The notes under the pieces were generated by a model. That model did not search any database and had not been told where the DNA came from. It saw only the letters and a program-made list of their open reading frames with translations. From the NCBI GenBank assembly GCA_905201915.1, contig CAJKQE010000111.1:1-6513 (forward strand): a stretch of DNA of 6,513 nucleotides, in the 5' to 3' direction. The position numbers and the translations under genes are program-made. This DNA comes from an uncultured Lachnospiraceae bacterium (GTDB lineage Bacteria; Bacillota; Clostridia; Lachnospirales; Lachnospiraceae). Positions 5,033 through 6,513 of the stretch are shown piece by piece; position 1 is the stretch's first letter; every line of letters starts with the position of its first letter.

Positions 5033-6513
5033 TCAATCAATTTTACCGACAAAACGGTAATAAATCTCTATCTTTTGTTCACGAAAACCGTTATTGTATT
5101 TGACTGCTTCATGGACTACGATTCTATCAATCATGTTATTCAGCAGTTCTGCGGTCAGTTCCGTAGGCTCAGAATGCTGTTTGACAATCTCAATCCATTT
5201 CCTTGCATCTTCCACGGACTGTTTGCTTTCTGATAAGGCCGCTTTGAGTTTCTGGATTTTTTCATCCAGTTCAAGCTGCTCCATCTGGTATTTCTGAGAC
5301 AGCATATTGAAGTTGTACTCGGTAATGCGTTCAGAAACTCTGTCCTCATACATTTTGGCAAACAGCCTATCAACCTCTGTCTTGCGCTTCTCAGCTTTTG
5401 CAAGCTCCGCTGTGTGTTTCTTCATGGCAGCGGCTCTTTCCTTGTCTCCAGCCTTCAGGATGCTCTCTAAGAGCTTTTCTTCATCCTCTCGGACAGCTTT
5501 TGTCCAATACTGAACTCGGAGCAATACATAGGTGTAAAGCGTATCGTAGCGGATATAGTGCATGGAGCATTTACCGGTGCCTTGTCCGTAATTACTGCAA
5601 TGGTAATGACCATACGGCGTTTTATTCTGACGATTCTCACCATAGGCAAGAGACCAGCCACAGTCAGCGCATTTTATAAGACCAGAAAAAATTTTGGTAG
5701 TGCCATCTTTCTGCTTTCTTCTGCGGGAAGCAATCTGCTCCTGCACATGATAGAAAACATCTTTGGAAATGATAGGTTCATGTTTATTCTCGATACGAAA
5801 CCATTCTTCCTTTGGCTTGCGGATTTTCTTTTTGTTCTTGTAAGAAATGTTGGTCTGCTTGTTGTGGACGCTGTTGCCGATATAGGTTTCATCTTTCAGA
5901 ATTTCCTTTACCTGACCGATTGACCAATCGTACTGTTTTTCCTCTGGGGCATCTGCGTAGATGTGAGCAAATGTTCCGTATCGGGTGTAGTTGAGCCAAC
6001 CGGATGTGGGAACCTTTTCTTCAATAAGCCTATGGGCAATACTTGCAGCACCGGAACCATGATAAGCAAGTTCAAAGATTTTCTCGACGATCCATTTGGT
6101 TTCCTCATCCACCACAATAGCATTTTTGATTTCAGGATGCTTCTTGTAGCCCAAAGGTGCGTAAGTACAGATACGTTGACCGGCAGCGTGCTTTGCACGA
6201 AGCGCAGCCTTTACTTTACGGCTGGTGTCCTTGGCAAACCATTCATTGAACAGATTTTTGAAAGGAACGAAATCACTGAGACCTTTTTCGGTATCCTCAT
6301 TTTCTGTAACAGCGATATAACGGATATTCTTCTCTGGGAACACAAATTCCAAATAGTAGTCCATCATAACGTGTTCACGACCAAAACGGGAAAGGTCTTT
6401 TGTGATGATGCAGTTGATCCTTCCCGCATCCACATCGTCCATCATTCGCTGAAATGCTGGTCTGTCAAAAGCTGACGTTAGATAACGATACTTTTGAAAA
6501 CACTGGAAAATCA
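5033..6513 (-). CDS. Large serine recombinase, N-terminus not in window
   Basis: This large serine recombinase belongs to the group found in clostridial conjugative and mobilisable elements; such enzymes cut and join element ends at attachment sites. Counting from the internal Met at 6445, residues about 1-85 are the second half of the resolvase catalytic domain (IITKDLSRFGRE, then VPFKNLFNEWFAKDTSRKV). About 95-215 is the recombinase domain (PLGYKKHP, then WSIGQVKEILKDETYIGN). About 252-300 is a zinc ribbon with Cys259, Cys262, Cys283 and Cys293. About 330-412 is a charged coiled coil, and the end (ELLNNMIDRIVVHE to the stop) matches the DUF4368-type tail. The catalytic serine motif lies beyond the window. 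The frame stays open to the edge and includes FDRPAFQR, a conserved family segment, but the residues before it (CFQKYRYLTSA) do not resemble the expected DDG-SGTN motif. The gene may therefore be broken at about 6470. GC content is higher than in the genes to its left. Confidence 0.85.
   Translation of the reverse strand, partial: IFQCFQKYRYLTSAFDRPAFQRMMDDVDAGRINCIITKDLSRFGREHVMMDYYLEFVFPEKNIRYIAVTENEDTEKGLSDFVPFKNLFNEWFAKDTSRKVKAALRAKHAAGQRICTYAPLGYKKHPEIKNAIVVDEETKWIVEKIFELAYHGSGAASIAHRLIEEKVPTSGWLNYTRYGTFAHIYADAPEEKQYDWSIGQVKEILKDETYIGNSVHNKQTNISYKNKKKIRKPKEEWFRIENKHEPIISKDVFYHVQEQIASRRRKQKDGTTKIFSGLIKCADCGWSLAYGENRQNKTPYGHYHCSNYGQGTGKCSMHYIRYDTLYTYVLLRVQYWTKAVREDEEKLLESILKAGDKERAAAMKKHTAELAKAEKRKTEVDRLFAKMYEDRVSERITEYNFNMLSQKYQMEQLELDEKIQKLKAALSESKQSVEDARKWIEIVKQHSEPTELTAELLNNMIDRIVVHEAVKYNNGFREQKIEIYYRFVGKID

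Noticed and set aside
5963..6475. 170-codon plus-strand frame opposite the recombinase
   Set aside because: Despite its length it is antisense to conserved recombinase domains and has no ribosome site.

Overview
The window looks like low-GC Firmicute DNA, most likely from a gut clostridial lineage such as Lachnospiraceae or Ruminococcaceae. The grounds are AT-rich genes with strong AGGAGG-type ribosome binding sites, a RpiR regulator, and a large serine recombinase of the kind carried by clostridial conjugative or mobilisable elements. This assignment rests on style and family resemblance only. No rRNA or tRNA is present. The region is a mosaic: both edges and the XRE fragment look like broken mobile-element DNA, and base composition shifts near 465 and again near 5030.

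Layout. 1-341 is the 3' end of an unrecognised plus-strand gene, followed by a GC-richer, highly structured segment (342-465). The DNA then becomes AT-rich. A leader with a candidate promoter and a four-codon mini-ORF precedes a 217-residue secreted protein of unknown function (664-1317). This is convergent with a 73-residue two-helix membrane protein (1358-1579, minus), and a strong hairpin lies between them. 1580-1959 holds the membrane protein's promoter, three exact copies plus one degenerate copy of a 10-bp repeat, and a 20-codon minus-strand ORF that may be the broken 5' end of pyrE.

From 4493 down to 1960 everything is on the minus strand: a VOC/glyoxalase-fold protein, then a RpiR-type regulator, a maltose/galactoside O-acetyltransferase-like enzyme and a HAD phosphatase. 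The last two overlap by one base and must be co-expressed. An intrinsic terminator sits between the regulator and the acetyltransferase. The set looks like a small sugar or sugar-phosphate module controlled by a SIS-domain sensor, but no transporter or catabolic enzyme is in view, so the substrate is unknown.

4564-4977 is the C-terminal part of an XRE regulator with a membrane anchor. It has lost its DNA-binding N-terminus at a junction beside a hairpin (4994-5025) and a serine recombinase (5033 to the right edge). The recombinase has its recombinase, zinc-ribbon and C-terminal domains, but its catalytic N-terminus is not in the window, and the last codons before the edge do not look like recombinase sequence.

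The least explained parts are the secreted protein with its membrane neighbour, the repeat cluster, and the sequence of gene truncations that record past insertions.
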